From: Ariolimax columbianus | Lineage: Eukaryota > Mollusca > Gastropoda > Stylommatophora > Arionidae | Reading direction: 5' to 3' | DNA: 64,000 nt | Assembly: GCA_036924085.1 (NCBI GenBank) | Contig: JAVGWX010000013.1 | Coordinates: 48,199,965-48,263,964 of the forward strand | Part shown: in pieces, positions 34,120 to 45,604 of the stretch | Position numbering within the stretch: the first letter of the stretch is position 1 | Layout: every line of letters begins with the position of its first letter | Made by a program: the position numbers and the translations under genes | The notes under the pieces: generated by a model | Databases searched by the model: none | What the model saw: the letters and a program-made list of their open reading frames with translations, nothing else | Told to the model about the DNA's origin: nothing

Positions 34120-34400
34120 AATCATGGACAATTAGCAAGCAAGTGTTTATATATTTGGCAGTAAAGTAGATGTAGTTTTACAGAAGAATGCTGCAGATCC
34201 CATGGGCTGCAAAGAAGACTAATAACACAGTACTCGAGGAGGCACAAAAACAAAAAACCAAGGACCAGAACAAGACAGGCATCCATTTTTGGGGCATGAG
34301 AAGAGACGGCTAGGGGCACGCCGTGACAACGGGAAAGATAGCAGGAAAGAGAGACAGGAAGACAGAGAGAGAAGCTGCTGGGCAGGGCATCTCTGGCCAC
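34120..34400 (+). pseudogene. LINE 3' coding remnant
   Basis: Reads GSESWTISKQ, FYRRMLQIPWAAKKTNNTVL, then AVTTGKIAGKRDR, the familiar C-terminal order 'GSExWT-x-LRRMLxIPWTxxxTN-x-L ... LVTTGKIxGKR' of animal LINEs, with stops. Confidence 0.7.
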
Positions 34401-34599
34401 GGTTGATTGTGCTTTCCCTTTCCTGTGCCCTATCCAATTAACAAAATACAAAATAATATATTTTAAACGTTTGCGCATAATATTAGAAATATTTACATTG
34501 GGTTTTTTCTATTACCATCATCTGGCGGTAAGCATTAGGGAAAGACACAGCTAGTTATACATTTTATAGCGGGTCTCCAAGGCAGTGAATATTGAGAAC

Positions 34600-34935
34600 C
34601 ACTGACTTGCAGATTTATTTTACCTTGATTTTCCGACAAACTACTGGGCGTCTAACCAACACATTGTTTTTCTCAATATGTGATCCAAACTGCCCGCTTT
34701 GTCGTTTGCTAGTCGAAGATTGCAGCTTATTCTAGCTGTTGTGTCTGGAGAAATTAGAGTGAATTAGCAGTTACTTCCCTGTTTTTTTTGGGGAGCGAAG
34801 GCAGGATAACATACGAGTTTAGTTGTTGAATGAGTGTCTACATTGAACGACCTGAAGCCAATGTAGATTGTTCTTTTCGTACATACGTGCACAATACAGT
34901 CAATGTAGATCAGTGGTTCTCAATCTTGTTTGTTC
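34600..34935. mobile_element. two hAT-like terminal sequences
   Basis: GAGAACCACTG at about 34609-34620 and CAGTGGTTCTCAA at about 34910-34922 have the form of hAT termini, facing away from each other, so they belong to two different remnants rather than one element. Between them I see nothing else. Confidence 0.4.
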
Positions 34936-35204
34936 TCTTCCCCCCCCCCTCCCACCCCCTTTCCACCTTTGTTCAGGAAATCTTTTTCTCTCTTCCCAAT
35001 AAATAACTTACAAGGTGTATTTCAAATTAGTCTCCCTTAGCTTGCTAACGGCTCGCGAGTGGCGCCCCATGGTGTGTTTTCGTGTAGAGAATAAGTGTTT
35101 TAGTTTATACTATAACGTCATTTCCTGTAGCACTTTCAATGTCTTATAAGCATTACATTTTGCAAGTGAAAATAATGATGTCTTCAAGAATCAATATACT
35201 TACC

Positions 35205-36345
35205 AGGACGTCGCGCGTGTGTCATTAACAATATACTTACCAGGACGTCGTGTCAGGGTCGGGCACAATATAATTACCAGGACGTCGCGCCAGGTTCAGG
35301 GTCAATATACCTACCAGGACGTCGCGCCTCGGTCAGGCACAATATACTTACTAGGACGTCGCGTCAGGGTCAGGCACAATATACTTACCAGGACGTCGTG
35401 TCAGGGTCAGGCACAATATACTTACCAGGACGTCGTGTCAGAGTCAGGCACAATATACTTACCAGGACGTCGTGCCTCGGTCAGGCACAATATACTTACC
35501 AGGACGTCGTGTCAGTGTCAGGCACAATATACTTACCAAGACGTCGCGCCAGGGTCAGGCACAATATACTTACCAGGACGTCGTGTCAGGGTCAGGCACA
35601 ATTTACTTACCAGGACGTCGCGCCAGGGTCAGGCACAATATACTTACCAGGACGTCGTGCCAGGATCAGGCACAATATACTTACCAGGACGTCGCGCCAG
35701 GGTCAGGCACAAGATACTTACCAGGACGTCGCGTCTGGGTCAGGCACAATATACTTACCAGGACGTCGTGTCAGGATCACGCACAATATACTTACCAGGA
35801 CGTCGTATCAGGGTCAGGCACAATATACTTACCAGGACGTAGTGTCAGTGTCAGACACAATATACTTACCAGGACGTCGCGCCAGGGTCAGGCACAATAT
35901 ACTTACCAGGACGTCGCGCGTGGGTCAGTCACAATATACTTACCAGGACTTCGTGTAAGGGTCAGGCACAATATACTTACCAGGACGTCGTGTCAGGGTC
36001 AGTCACAATATACTTACCAGGACGTCGCGCCAGGGTCAGGCACAATATACTTACCAGGACGTCGTGTCAGGGTCAGGCACAATATACTTACCAGGACGTC
36101 GCGCCAGGGTCAGGCACTATATATTTACCAGGACGTCGCGCCAGGGTCAGGTACAATATACTTACCAGGACGTCGCGCCAGGGTCAGGCACAATATACTT
36201 ACCAGGACGTCGCGCCTGGGTCAGGCACAATATACTTACCAGGACGTCGCGCCAGGTTCAGGCACAATATACTTACCAGGACGTCGCGCCTGGGTCAGGC
36301 ACAATATACTTACCAGGACGTCGTGACAGAGTCAGTAGTGGGCGT
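35205..36345. repeat. 37-bp minisatellite, ~31 copies, family A core
   Basis: Unit on the + strand AGGACGTCGCGCCAGGGTCA + GGCACAATATACTTACC. On the - strand it reads GTATATTGTGCCTGACCCTG..., the same 37-bp period and core as the family A array at 9247-9640. It joins a family A head (reverse) at 36345. Confidence 0.95.
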
Positions 36346-36510
36346 CATGAAGATGGAGTCAAGCACAGCTGCTCGAAAGACCACTGTCCACTTTCAACCA
36401 TCAGCACGCTCGAGGTGTAAGGACAGCTACTACAACTCGCCACTTAACCCCTTCTTCAGGGCGCACATAAGAGTAAACTGACTCATTGTCGGTATTCAAC
36501 AACAACAACA
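36345..36510 (-). mobile_element. family A head
   Basis: Reverse complement of the head at 57640-57800: AAGCACAGCTGCTCGAAAG, CAGCACGCTCGAGGTGTAAG, CTTCAGGGCGCACATAAGAG, then (CAA)n(CAG)n. Confidence 0.75.
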
Positions 36511-36789
36511 GCAGCAGCAGCAGCATGTTCAACCTAATCTACATGCTATCACATTTTGCTGAATAGTAATCCATATTCTCCATCCTTCCCCATCTCACGT
36601 CTTAAAATGCCGCCCGTTCTGAGAATCCCAGATGTAATTGGTATTGTCTACACTATACAGTCACTGTAGATGGCCTAATATATTATATACGTACTAAATG
36701 AATGTAGAAGGTATGATATATAGACTACCGCAAAGATATTTGGTTTAATGTAGCAATATGCAGACAGTATGAATGGTCTAATGTGAACA

Positions 36790-37440
36790 TTGTACATCCA
36801 TTGTAGACATCCTGACATGGATACCATACAGCAAATATAAGCAGTTAGATATGGACATCATACATCTATTGTAGACAGTTAGATATGGATATCATACAGC
36901 TATTGTAGACAGTTATATATGGACATCAAACAGCTATTGTAGACAGTTAGATATGCACATCATACAGCTATTGTAGACAGTTATATATGGACATCAAACA
37001 GCTATTGTAGACAGTTAGATATGCACATCAAACAGCTATTGTAGACAGTTAGATATGCACATCATACAGCTATTTTAGACAGTTAGATATGGACATCATA
37101 CAGCCATTGTAGACAGTTAGATATGGACATCATACAGCTATAGTAGACAGTTAGATATCGACATCATACAGCTATTGTAGACAGTTAGATATGTACATAA
37201 TACAGCTATTGTAGACAGTTAGATATGTACATAATACAGCTATTGTAGACAGTTAGATATGTACATAATACAGCTATTGTAGACAGCTAGATATGGACGT
37301 CATACAGTTATTGTAGACAGTTAGATATGGACATCATACAGCTATTGTAGACAGTTAGATATGTACATAATACAGCTATTGTAGACAGATATGGACGTCA
37401 TACAGCTATTGTAGACAGTTAGATATGTTTCATCATACAG
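36790..37440. repeat. 34-bp minisatellite, ~17 copies
   Basis: Unit GTAGACAGTTAGATATGGAC + ATCATACAGCTATT. It decays at 37440-37770 into GTTAGACAGTCTGACATGAT variants. Confidence 0.95.
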
Positions 37441-37884
37441 CGATTGCAGACAGTCTGACATGATTGTTGACAGTATTACATGATTGTAGACAGTTTGAAA
37501 TGAGTGTAGACAGTCTGACATTATTGTTAGACAGTCTGACATGGTTGTTAGACAATCTGATATGAATGCAGACAATCTGACATGATTGCGTGCAGTGTGA
37601 CATGATTATAGATGGTGTGAAATGATTGTTAAAAGTCTGTCATGGTTGTTAGACATTCTGGCTTGATTGTCAGACAGTCTGTCATGAATGTTAGAGAGTA
37701 TGTCATCAATGTTAGACAGTCTGACATGAATGTTAGACAGTCTGCCATGATTGTTAGACAGTCTGACATATGGAGAACACCATATGGTTGCTGATGATCG
37801 TCTAATATTGACACCACAAAGTCAATGAAGATGGTGTTAATAAACACCATCCAAAAAATATGATATGTCTGATATGTACACCAC

Positions 37885-38830
37885 ATACCAAGCGAGAAAA
37901 GTTATATCTGAACACCTTACATCTAGAGAGGACAGTCAAATCTGAACACCTTACATCCAGCAAGGACAGACAAATCTGGACACCTTACTTTCAGCAAAGA
38001 CAGAGAAATCTGAACACCGTACATCCAGCAAAGACAGACAAATCTTAACACCTTACATCCAGCAAGGACAGACAAATCTGAACACCTTACATCCAGAGAG
38101 GACAGACAAATCAAAACACCTTACATCCAGAGAGGACAGACAAATTTGAGCACCTTACATCCAGCAAAGACAGAGAAATCTGAACACCGTACATCCAGCA
38201 AAGACAGACAAATCTGAACACCTTACATCCAGCAAGGACAGACAAATCTGAACACCTTACATCCAGAGAGGACAGACAAATCAAAACACCTTACATCCAG
38301 AGAGGACAGACAAATTTGAGCACCTTACATCCAGCAAAGACAGACAAATCTGAACACCGTACATCCAGCAAAGACAGACAAATCTGAACACCTTACATCC
38401 AGAGAGGACAGACAAATCAAAACACCTTACATCCAGAGAGGACAGACAAATCAAAACACCTTACATCCAGAGAGGACAGACAAATTTGAGCACCTTACAT
38501 CCAGCAAAGACAGACAAATCTGAACACCGTACATCCAGCAAAGACAGACAAATCTGAACACCTTACATCCAGAGAGGACAGACAAATCAAAACACCTTAC
38601 ATCCAGAGAGGACAGACAAATTTGAGCACCTTACATCCAGCAAAGACAGACAAATCTGAACACCGTACATCCAGCAAAGACAGACAAATCTGAACACCTT
38701 ACATCCAGAGAGGACAGACAAATCAAAACACCTTACATCCAGAGAGGACAGACAAATTTGAGCACCTTACATCCAGCAAAGACAGACAAATCTGAACACC
38801 GTACATCCAGCAAGGACAGACAAATCTGAC
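37885..38830. repeat. 34-bp minisatellite, ~27 copies, with higher-order structure
   Basis: Unit ATCTGAACACCTTACATCCA + GAGAGGACAGACAA. Variant types (GCAAAG, GAGAGG, TCAAAAC, TTTGAGC) recur in the same order, giving blocks of four to six units. Confidence 0.95.
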
Positions 38831-38928
38831 TAACACTCAATCACTATATATTATCAAATACGACCATCCATGTTCTGATAGTGTGATCATCATCATTTAT
38901 GGAACCTTTCCAGGGAAGGAAGACTGGC

Positions 38929-39230
38929 CTGGCTTGGCTTCGTTCGTTCTCAATCTCCCGCTACCAAACCCTTAAAGGGCTTAAGTAGCAGAATGTAGTC
39001 CAGAGAACGGAATGTGCTGTGTCATAGTTAACATCTTGACTGCGATATTTGCACCTTTCATTCCAACACATCCGACTTCAGCAAGCATTTTTTGAGTACC
39101 GAGTTAGCATTCCCTCTTTGATCCATTCTCCTTAGCCAGTCTGCCCTGCTGCAGCCTGTCTGGTCAGCTAAAATATACTGATGTTAGTCAGGATCAGGCA
39201 AAACATACTGGCCAAGACCCTCACCTTGAG
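38929..39230 (-). mobile_element. family B fragment followed by a family A scrap
   Basis: 38929-39165 contains the family B words GGCTTCGTTCGTTCTCAATC and CTTGACTGCGATATTTGCAC. From 39165, AAATATACTGATGTTAGTCA and CTGGCCAAGACCCTCACC belong to the reversed family A core. Confidence 0.65.
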
Positions 39231-39724
39231 GCCAACACTGTCGTTAACATCCATGAATAATGCACGGATTTATTGTACTCTTACATATTAAGATTGCCAA
39301 TTCCATGCACAACCCTGCTTAGACTCCTTTAACGATTTTGCATAATATGGCGCAATGAAATTACTGGTATCACAGAGCCGTTGTAAGGAAATGGTGTTAC
39401 ATGGGCTGATGAGTTTGTTTTGATCTATTTGTTACTGGTCCCGAATAGGGAGCTAAGAATATTAACAATATAACCTGCCAGAATAAGATGTGGCTAAGGA
39501 GGGATAGGCATGAAAACTGCTACCCAGTCGTGCAGAAAAAAGAGAAGATAACTCCTACATCCCTCCCATGTTAGTTAAGTTGGTCATGTCGTGTGCATCT
39601 ATTCCCCCTTGTTCCGTTAGAACGTTCATCGAAATTTCCTGTTTCTATGTTGACCTCTCTTTATGAGATCCACTAGTTAGATTTCAGCTGCTCTGGTGCA
39701 CTTCAACTGAAACTAATTAACCAA

Positions 39725-40400
39725 TCCCTGCCACTGTAGTTCACCAATCTCTGCCACTGTAGTTCACCAATCTCTGCCACTCGGCTTCCCAATCTCTGCA
39801 ACTTGGGGTCCCCAATCTCTGCTACTGCAGTTCCCCAATCCCGTCCACTGTACTTCCCTAATCCTTACCATAGTACTTCCCCAATCCTTACCACTGTACT
39901 TCCCCAATCCCGTCCACTATACTTCCCTAATCCTTACCACAGTACTTCCCCAATCCTTACCACTGTACTTCCCCAATCCTTACCACTGTACTTCCCCAAT
40001 CCTTACCACTGTACTTCCCCAATCCTTACCACTGTACTTCCCCAATCCCCACCACTGTACTTCCCCAATCCTTACCACTGTACTTTCCCAATCCTTACCA
40101 CTGTTCTTTCGCAATCCTTAGCACTATACTTCCTCAATCCCCATCACTGTACTTCCCCAATCCCCACCACTGTACTTCCCCAATCCTTACCACTGTACTT
40201 TCCCAATCCTTACCACTGTTCTTTCGCAATCCTTAGCACTATACTTCCTCAATCCCCATCACTGTACTTCCCCAATCCCTACCACTGTACTTGCCCAACC
40301 CCTACCACTGTACTTGCCCAATCCCTACCACTGTACTTGGCCAATCCCTACCACTGTACTTGCCCTTATCCCTACCACTCTGATTCCCCAACCCCGGCCA
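39725..40400. repeat. 23-bp minisatellite, ~28 copies
   Basis: Unit CCACTGTACTTCCCCAATCC + TTA. A three-unit block (with GTTCTTTCGCAATCCTTAGC) is duplicated at about 40090 and 40210. Confidence 0.95.
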
Positions 40401-40884
40401 CTGATAGAACACGAGATATTTAACCACGAAAACGCTGCGATTTTTCATTTTGTCATTTCATGGGAGATAAGTCTTCTTCACATTACTATTGTACATATAT
40501 TACTGGTTATGTCCCGTTGATCAAGCAATCTTATTTCTTAAATAAATCAACATTGATATTAACTAAAAGTTGTATTATTTAAATCAAACCAATCGAAATC
40601 TTCTCAGCACCCTATGGAGCATAGGTCTTCACAAAATACACGCTTAATCAGCAAATGCTGAACTGTTTGAAAGTTTTTTCACGAGAGACTAGATCTCACT
40701 ATCGTTATCACTCAGTTATCTTTTAGGAAATGCATGGCAGTATGCAGTGTTACTATTCTTTACTCCCATTTCGGACCCGGCAACACTCAGATGAGTTGTA
40801 GATTTAGATATGTGTTAATAGGTATTATTATTATTTTCGTTTCTTTTTCTTTCTTCTTTGACATTTGTCATGTGACGAACGTTG

Positions 40885-41065
40885 TGACATTGTGTCGTAG
40901 TTTACAGCGAGGCTGTGATAACTGCAACTCTCGGCCACACACATCCAGCGGGATCCTTTGAGTACCGAGTTTACTTCCATCTGCGAACCCTATCGATTAG
41001 CCAGACTACACTAATGTAGCCAATTTTCAGGGTCGACGCTTGAAGGTTGAACAGGGTGTTGGTCA
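40885..41065 (-). mobile_element. diverged family B fragment
   Basis: TGTGTCGTAGTTTACAGCGA and GAGTACCGAGTTTACTTCC keep the order of family B with many changes. Confidence 0.5.
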
Positions 41066-41084
41066 GCTCTGGTTCCCAGACCAA

Positions 41085-41440
41085 AATAAAATTAGCTAAA
41101 CTAAGATGGTCAGACAAAACACACTGATCAGAGAATGTTATCCAGGGTCAGGAGAAATATACTGGCCAAGACCCTCACCTGATCCCCTCGTTGGTCGTCC
41201 TTAAAACTGGTTGTTGTCGATGACAACAGTATGGCTAACAAGGTGAGGTTCGACGTGATCTTCGTAGTAGTGAGCGACACACAGATGAAGCCAAGTATAG
41301 ATCAACCGCCTGGAGGACCCCGCTCCACCTTCATCAGCACGCTCGGGATGTGAGGAAAGCTACGTCAACCCGTCACTTAACGCCCTTTCTAGGGCGCACA
41401 CAAGAGTAACATACTCATTGTGGGCATTCGAAAACAAAAC
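41085..41440 (-). mobile_element. family A copy without amplified core
   Basis: Starts with one reversed core unit (GGTCAGGAGAAATATACTGG), continues with GAGGTTCGACGTGATCTTCG, AGTAGTGAGCGACACACAGA and GGGCGCACACAAGAGTAAC, and ends near (AAAC)n. This is close to a complete single-core member. Confidence 0.7.
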
Positions 41441-41454
41441 CTTAACTAAACTAA

Positions 41455-41590
41455 ATTAAACTAAACTAAGTTAACGTAAGCTAAGCTAAGGTAAGCTAAG
41501 CTAAGCTAAGCTAAGCTAAGCTAAGCTATGCTAGGCTAGGCTAAGCTAGGCTAGACTTGGATTGGCTTAAATTAGCTTAGCTTAGAATCA
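41455..41590. repeat. (CTAAG)n microsatellite
   Basis: Pentanucleotide AAGCT/GCTAA repeated about 20 times with drift. Confidence 0.9.
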
Positions 41591-41609
41591 AACTCTAACC
41601 TTCACCTTC

Positions 41610-42150
41610 TTCTCAACGTCTTTATACTGGTGCCTAAAAATAACTATGCGCATCTAGCTTATTATGAAATGCATTAATTGACTCTGCCTTCACTATTCGA
41701 GTGCGTATGCATTCCAAGCATTCATCACCCTCTGATTGTACAAATATTTCTTAATATCTCATCTGGAGTATTCTTTAGTTAAATTATCGATACGCTCTCT
41801 TATTCTTGTAGGTGGTTGTATTTCAAAAACTTGTTATAGTCTAATTTATCCTTTCCGTTGATAATCGTATTAACTTGTATTAAGTCACCTCGAATTCTTC
41901 TCCTTTCTAGACACACTGTAGGCTAGTTTTTCTTATTCTTTCCTCATTCCTATATTTCCAGAATCCCTTTATCAGTTTTGTCGCTCTTTGTATCCTTCCC
42001 ACCTTGTTGATTTCTCTTCCTCGATAGGGACTTCACACCTGTACACAGTACTCCAATCTAGGTCTAACTAATGCTTTATATAGTTTGACTATCACTTCTC
42101 TATGTCTATTATAACTCTTAGTTCCCTTTTCATTTTTATCATTCAAATAT
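41610..42150 (-). pseudogene. LINE reverse transcriptase C-terminal end (family C)
   Basis: On the - strand: VIVKLYKALVRPRLEYCVQ, INKVGRIQRATKLIKGF, later YLYNQRVMNAWNAYALE and KAESINAFHNKLD. This is the well-known terminal block of CR1/L2-like reverse transcriptases ('LYxxLVRPxLEY... KxQRRATKLIxG ... FxxRVVxxWNxLP ... SxxxFKxxLD'). It has stops and a shift. A second copy is split by another insertion (43050-43246 plus 45605-47140). Confidence 0.75.
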
Positions 42151-42334
42151 TTTCTCTGTCAAAGTATTTTACTAGCAGATAAAGGTATTTTATCTTAAGA
42201 ATAACATTATTTTGACTAATAGTGAATGAGATTGTAACTAATAGATACATTGATTTTGATAATCAGAGAAAGAGATTTAGATTAACAGAGGTCCCGATTT
42301 TGATTAAAGTCTGAAAGGGGTTTTTACTTATCTT

Positions 42335-42622
42335 GAGAACAGCGAGTCATCATCTTCAGACTGAGAACTGGGCATAATAGACTCAAGGGTCATCTTTACA
42401 ACAAAATTAGGATTGGGACAAATGACAAGTGTCCTTGAACGGGGAACACATCCTACAAAGCTGCATGTTCACACAGGAAAAGAGAGAACAATACTGACCT
42501 CGTGAGACAGATATGAGACAAAAGCTGTATGGAGATAAAACAGCCTTACAAACAACGATGTCCTTTGTAAGAGAATCCGGGACCTTGATCTGAGGATGAA
42601 CGAAGAAGAAGAAGAAGAAGAA
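42335..42622 (+). mobile_element. RNase H-type LINE 3' end with (GAA)n tail
   Basis: Reads 'DSRVIFTTKLGLGQMTS', then RQKLYGDKTALQTTMSFVRE and a stop, followed by GAACGAAGAAGAAGAAG. The words 'KLYG-x-x-x-x-L-x-x-x-x-x-F' are also in the intact element (DKLYGSGESLRMTAAFFEK), so this is a related subfamily with the same kind of tail and short 3' UTR. Confidence 0.6.
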
Positions 42623-43049
42623 AGGGATTTTTACTAAAAGAGAAAGAAATTTTAACAAATGGAGAGGTGGTGGGTTGACTGACAGGCATGCTTAATTATC
42701 AGATGAGCATAATTAAACGAACGCCTCTTGAGTGAACCTAGGCACCACTATTGCCAGGGGCCTCAATTAGAAAGCGGGTTCAATCTTGTTTCGGCACTCT
42801 GTACCTTCAGTAACCAACTCCCAATGCTAGTATTTGTTCTTTGAATCGAATTTATTCATTATATACGCTCTCTCACTCTGACAGTAGTTCGACAGTTCAC
42901 TTCTACCTGGCATATATCCCTACTTGGTCGCTCCTTATAAGTCTCGCGACACTTAAATCATGACGTCTTTATATTGGTTGAGAAGACTCTGCAGTGTCTC
43001 TATACAACCATTTTCTGTTACATTCACTTGATCTAAAAATATCCATGGG

Positions 43050-43259
43050 GATCCGATATATTCTTGATTGCATTAATTGACCCTGAGACCACTATTTCCT
43101 GCGACAATGCATTCCAGGCATTTACCACTCTCTGACTAAAAAAATGTTTCCTGGTATCTAATCTAAACTTGTCTTTAATTCTTTTGTGGCAGTGCCCTCT
43201 TGTTCTTGTAGGTGGTTGTATTTTGAAGAAAAATTAACTTGTTATTCAATGTATCCTTT
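43050..43259 (-). pseudogene. family C LINE end, part before the nested insertion
   Basis: Contains TTGTTCTTGTAGGTGGTTGT and CATTCCAGGCATTTACCACT, matching the 41.7-kb copy. It is interrupted at 43259 by the LINE below and resumes at 45592. Confidence 0.7.
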
Positions 43260-43775
43260 GACTGAAATCCCTCGTACACATCATACAAGAAAGTTCCAGC
43301 GTTAGCCCGGATCTCCTTCGCTGTTCTATAGCTGCACAGCGTATCGGGTAGAATCTGCTCCCGTTCAAGGTAGGCCATTATTTTCCTGGCCACTATCTTC
43401 TCGAGGAATTTGCCATATACTTTTTGTATGGTGATTATTCGATAGCTGCCGAGAAGCGTGGAGTCCTTACCAGGTTTAGGCAGTGGGCACATATAGCCAT
43501 GAAGCCAGTCCTCAGGCACATATGCCTTCTTTATAGTGTGGTTGAACTCCTTCATCATATTTCTAATCTCTGTCTCATCAAACTGCTTGATGTGGCAATA
43601 CTGTACTCCATCAGGACCTGGAGCTGTGTTTTTGCTTGTACGTAGGCTATTTACGACCTCTGCCTCGGTGATAAGGTCTACATGAGCCTCACCCCTGATG
43701 GCTGTGTCCAAGATGCCTTTCCGAGTTTCCTGACGGGCATCTCTGTCACCTTTATCAGTCTGGGCAACATATCGA
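43260..43775 (-). pseudogene. inverted arm: reverse transcriptase N-terminal part
   Basis: On the - strand: LITEAEVVNSLRTSKNTAPG, PDGVQY, PLPKPGKDS, VYGKFLEKIVARKIMAYLE, then a decayed FR box. These are the finger motifs that precede the palm of non-LTR reverse transcriptases. No stop lies in this arm up to the junction. Confidence 0.85.
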
Positions 43776-45582
43776 CTGGGGTTTCAGTCAAAGCAAGAAA
43801 CAGGCGCGGTGGCACTCGACCTGGAAGACGCATACAGCCGTGTCGATTTTGGGACCTTAATAACCTGTCTGCAGCAGTGTGGTTTAAACCCGTGGCTGGT
43901 TAGTTGGATATCAGCTGCCCCGATGGAAAGAACAGTTGCGCTATGCGTGGGATCGGGGACATCAGAACCGAGGCGAATATGTCCAGGACTGCCTCAAGGG
44001 TCTCCGCTCTCACCGGTGCTGTCCAACATTTACACAGTAAAAGTGGCCAATATTGAACCCAGGGACAGGGCGAACGTTGACATTTGCCGAGGACATCCTA
44101 ACGTACAGGACTGGCTCAGACAGGCAAGAGTTGGTCAAAGACATCCAGGAAACCTTGCAAGGAATCTCACAGTGGTGCAGCGACTCAAGTTCCAAGATCA
44201 ATCCGAACAAGGCCTGCATGATGTGGTGCTCTTTGAATAATTCCATAGTAAAGGTTGAACTCCCTGGCATCACTTTTAATGGTTGCACCATCAACAGGTG
44301 TGACAGGTTGAAATACCTCGGAGTGACTTTTTATCGCAGTCTTTCCTATAACCGCCATGTTGACCACATCGTACAAAGATGCAAGAGAGGGTTAGGAGCA
44401 CTCAAGACCATGGCTGCTGCCGACTTGGAACAACGCCTCCTGTTCATCCTATTTCGTCAGGTTGTGTTGTCTGTCATCGATTACGGACTAGGCATCCTCA
44501 CACCATCAAGAACACAGTGTGAAAGGTTGGACCGCATCCAGAATGAAGGTATGCGTCTCGTTCTGGGCTGCACTAGAGATACACCGATTGTGATGATGCG
44601 GTACATGTTGGGATTGTTATCGGTGACATCCAGACATAAACTGGCACAAGTCAAAGCCTATATGCGTGTCACCACAGACACTCGACACCCTCTGCACAGT
44701 AGTATCTCAGACATCAAGGGATCAAGAATCAAGAGAGGGTCGTCATGGATGGCATAGGCTGAGACAACAATCGGACACGTCACTCCAGCTGAGACGACAG
44801 CCAAAGGGGAAGAATGGGTCCACACTGGTGTGCCAGAGAGTCATCATAACCTTAGGCAAGGAATGCAGAGAACGGAACAACGGGAGAGCAGAGCACGGGG
44901 TAAATCAGCTGATAACTGAGAACACGCAAAAGAGTGACGCTGTCATATACACCGACGGATCAGTCGTGCGCAGTGGGACATCAGGCTGGGGTTTCTCGGC
45001 TAGAGTGAAAGGAGAGGTTGTTGCTGAGCGCAGTAGGGCATACATGTCAACAACCTCCAGTATGAGAATGGAGACGGAAGCAGTGACCTCAGCACTGAAA
45101 TGGATATCTGAGATTTCTATAACAATGGCAGTCATCGTGACAGACGCGCAAGCCGTACTTCAGAAAGTACAGAAGGGATGGCTTAGGTACGAGTGGATAG
45201 CTGCTGTTGAGGCCTCAAACCTCCAGGCGCTGATCTGGATCTACTGTCCTGCTCATGCCGGGGTTCAGGGCAAGGAAAGAGCTGACATCTTGGCTTCAAG
45301 GGCTCCCATCATCACATTATGATGGACAGAAGTGACATTTTGAAATCAATCAATGACCGCCTGGTGGACGAGGACACCACAATAGATAAAGCAGCAATCC
45401 ACAGACTGAAAAGTGTCGACATTAAACGAGGTTCGAGCGGAGTAGAGCGCATGAGAGGACGGCGCAGGAGCGTGTACAACCAGCGAGCTACAGGGACCAT
45501 CAGCATCCATACCTTACGCCATTTGATGAGAGAGACTGAGCACCTATGGGTATGCCCGGAGTGCAGTGACGTCGATTCTTAG
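43776..45582 (+). pseudogene. direct arm: reverse transcriptase palm, RNase H, C-terminus
   Basis: Continues from the inverted arm: VALDLEDAYS (palm A), LPQGSPLSPVLSNIY (B), TFAEDILTY in place of the usual FADD (C), then YLGVTF and a C-terminal reverse transcriptase block. RNase H follows: YTDGSVVRSGTSGWG, METEA, IVTDAQAV and PAHAGVQGKERAD. It ends with VCPEC. At least three frame changes (near 44050, 44700 and 45320) break it. The Asp to Glu change in the FADD box alone would be expected to abolish activity. It belongs to a RNase H-bearing LINE family different from the 18S-linked one. Confidence 0.85.
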
Positions 45583-45604
45583 AAACAGAAACAATGTATC
45601 CTTT

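Larger units (their letters stand above)
43247..45604 (+). mobile_element. 5'-inverted (twin-primed) LINE insertion
   Basis: Bounded by a 13-bp direct repeat CAATGTATCCTTT (43247-43259 and 45592-45604). The left ~515 bp (43260-43775) are inverted; the rest (43776-45591) is direct. Both arms share TTTCAGTCAAAG at the inversion point, and in protein terms the inverted arm ends with GFQSK where the direct arm begins with GFQSKQETGAVAL. This is the structure expected from twin priming. Confidence 0.9.

Noticed and set aside
34609..34922. A hAT element spanning 34.6-34.9 kb
   Set aside because: The two termini face outward instead of inward, so they cannot be the two ends of one element.
35219..36481. 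Overlapping open frames of 163-284 codons
   Set aside because: 37-bp units shift the frame each time, so several frames stay open with the same peptide. This is a property of the repeat, not coding.
45592..45604. Chance repeat instead of a target duplication
   Set aside because: The 13-bp identity sits exactly at both ends of the inverted/direct LINE structure, and the flanks join into continuous family C sequence when the insert is removed.
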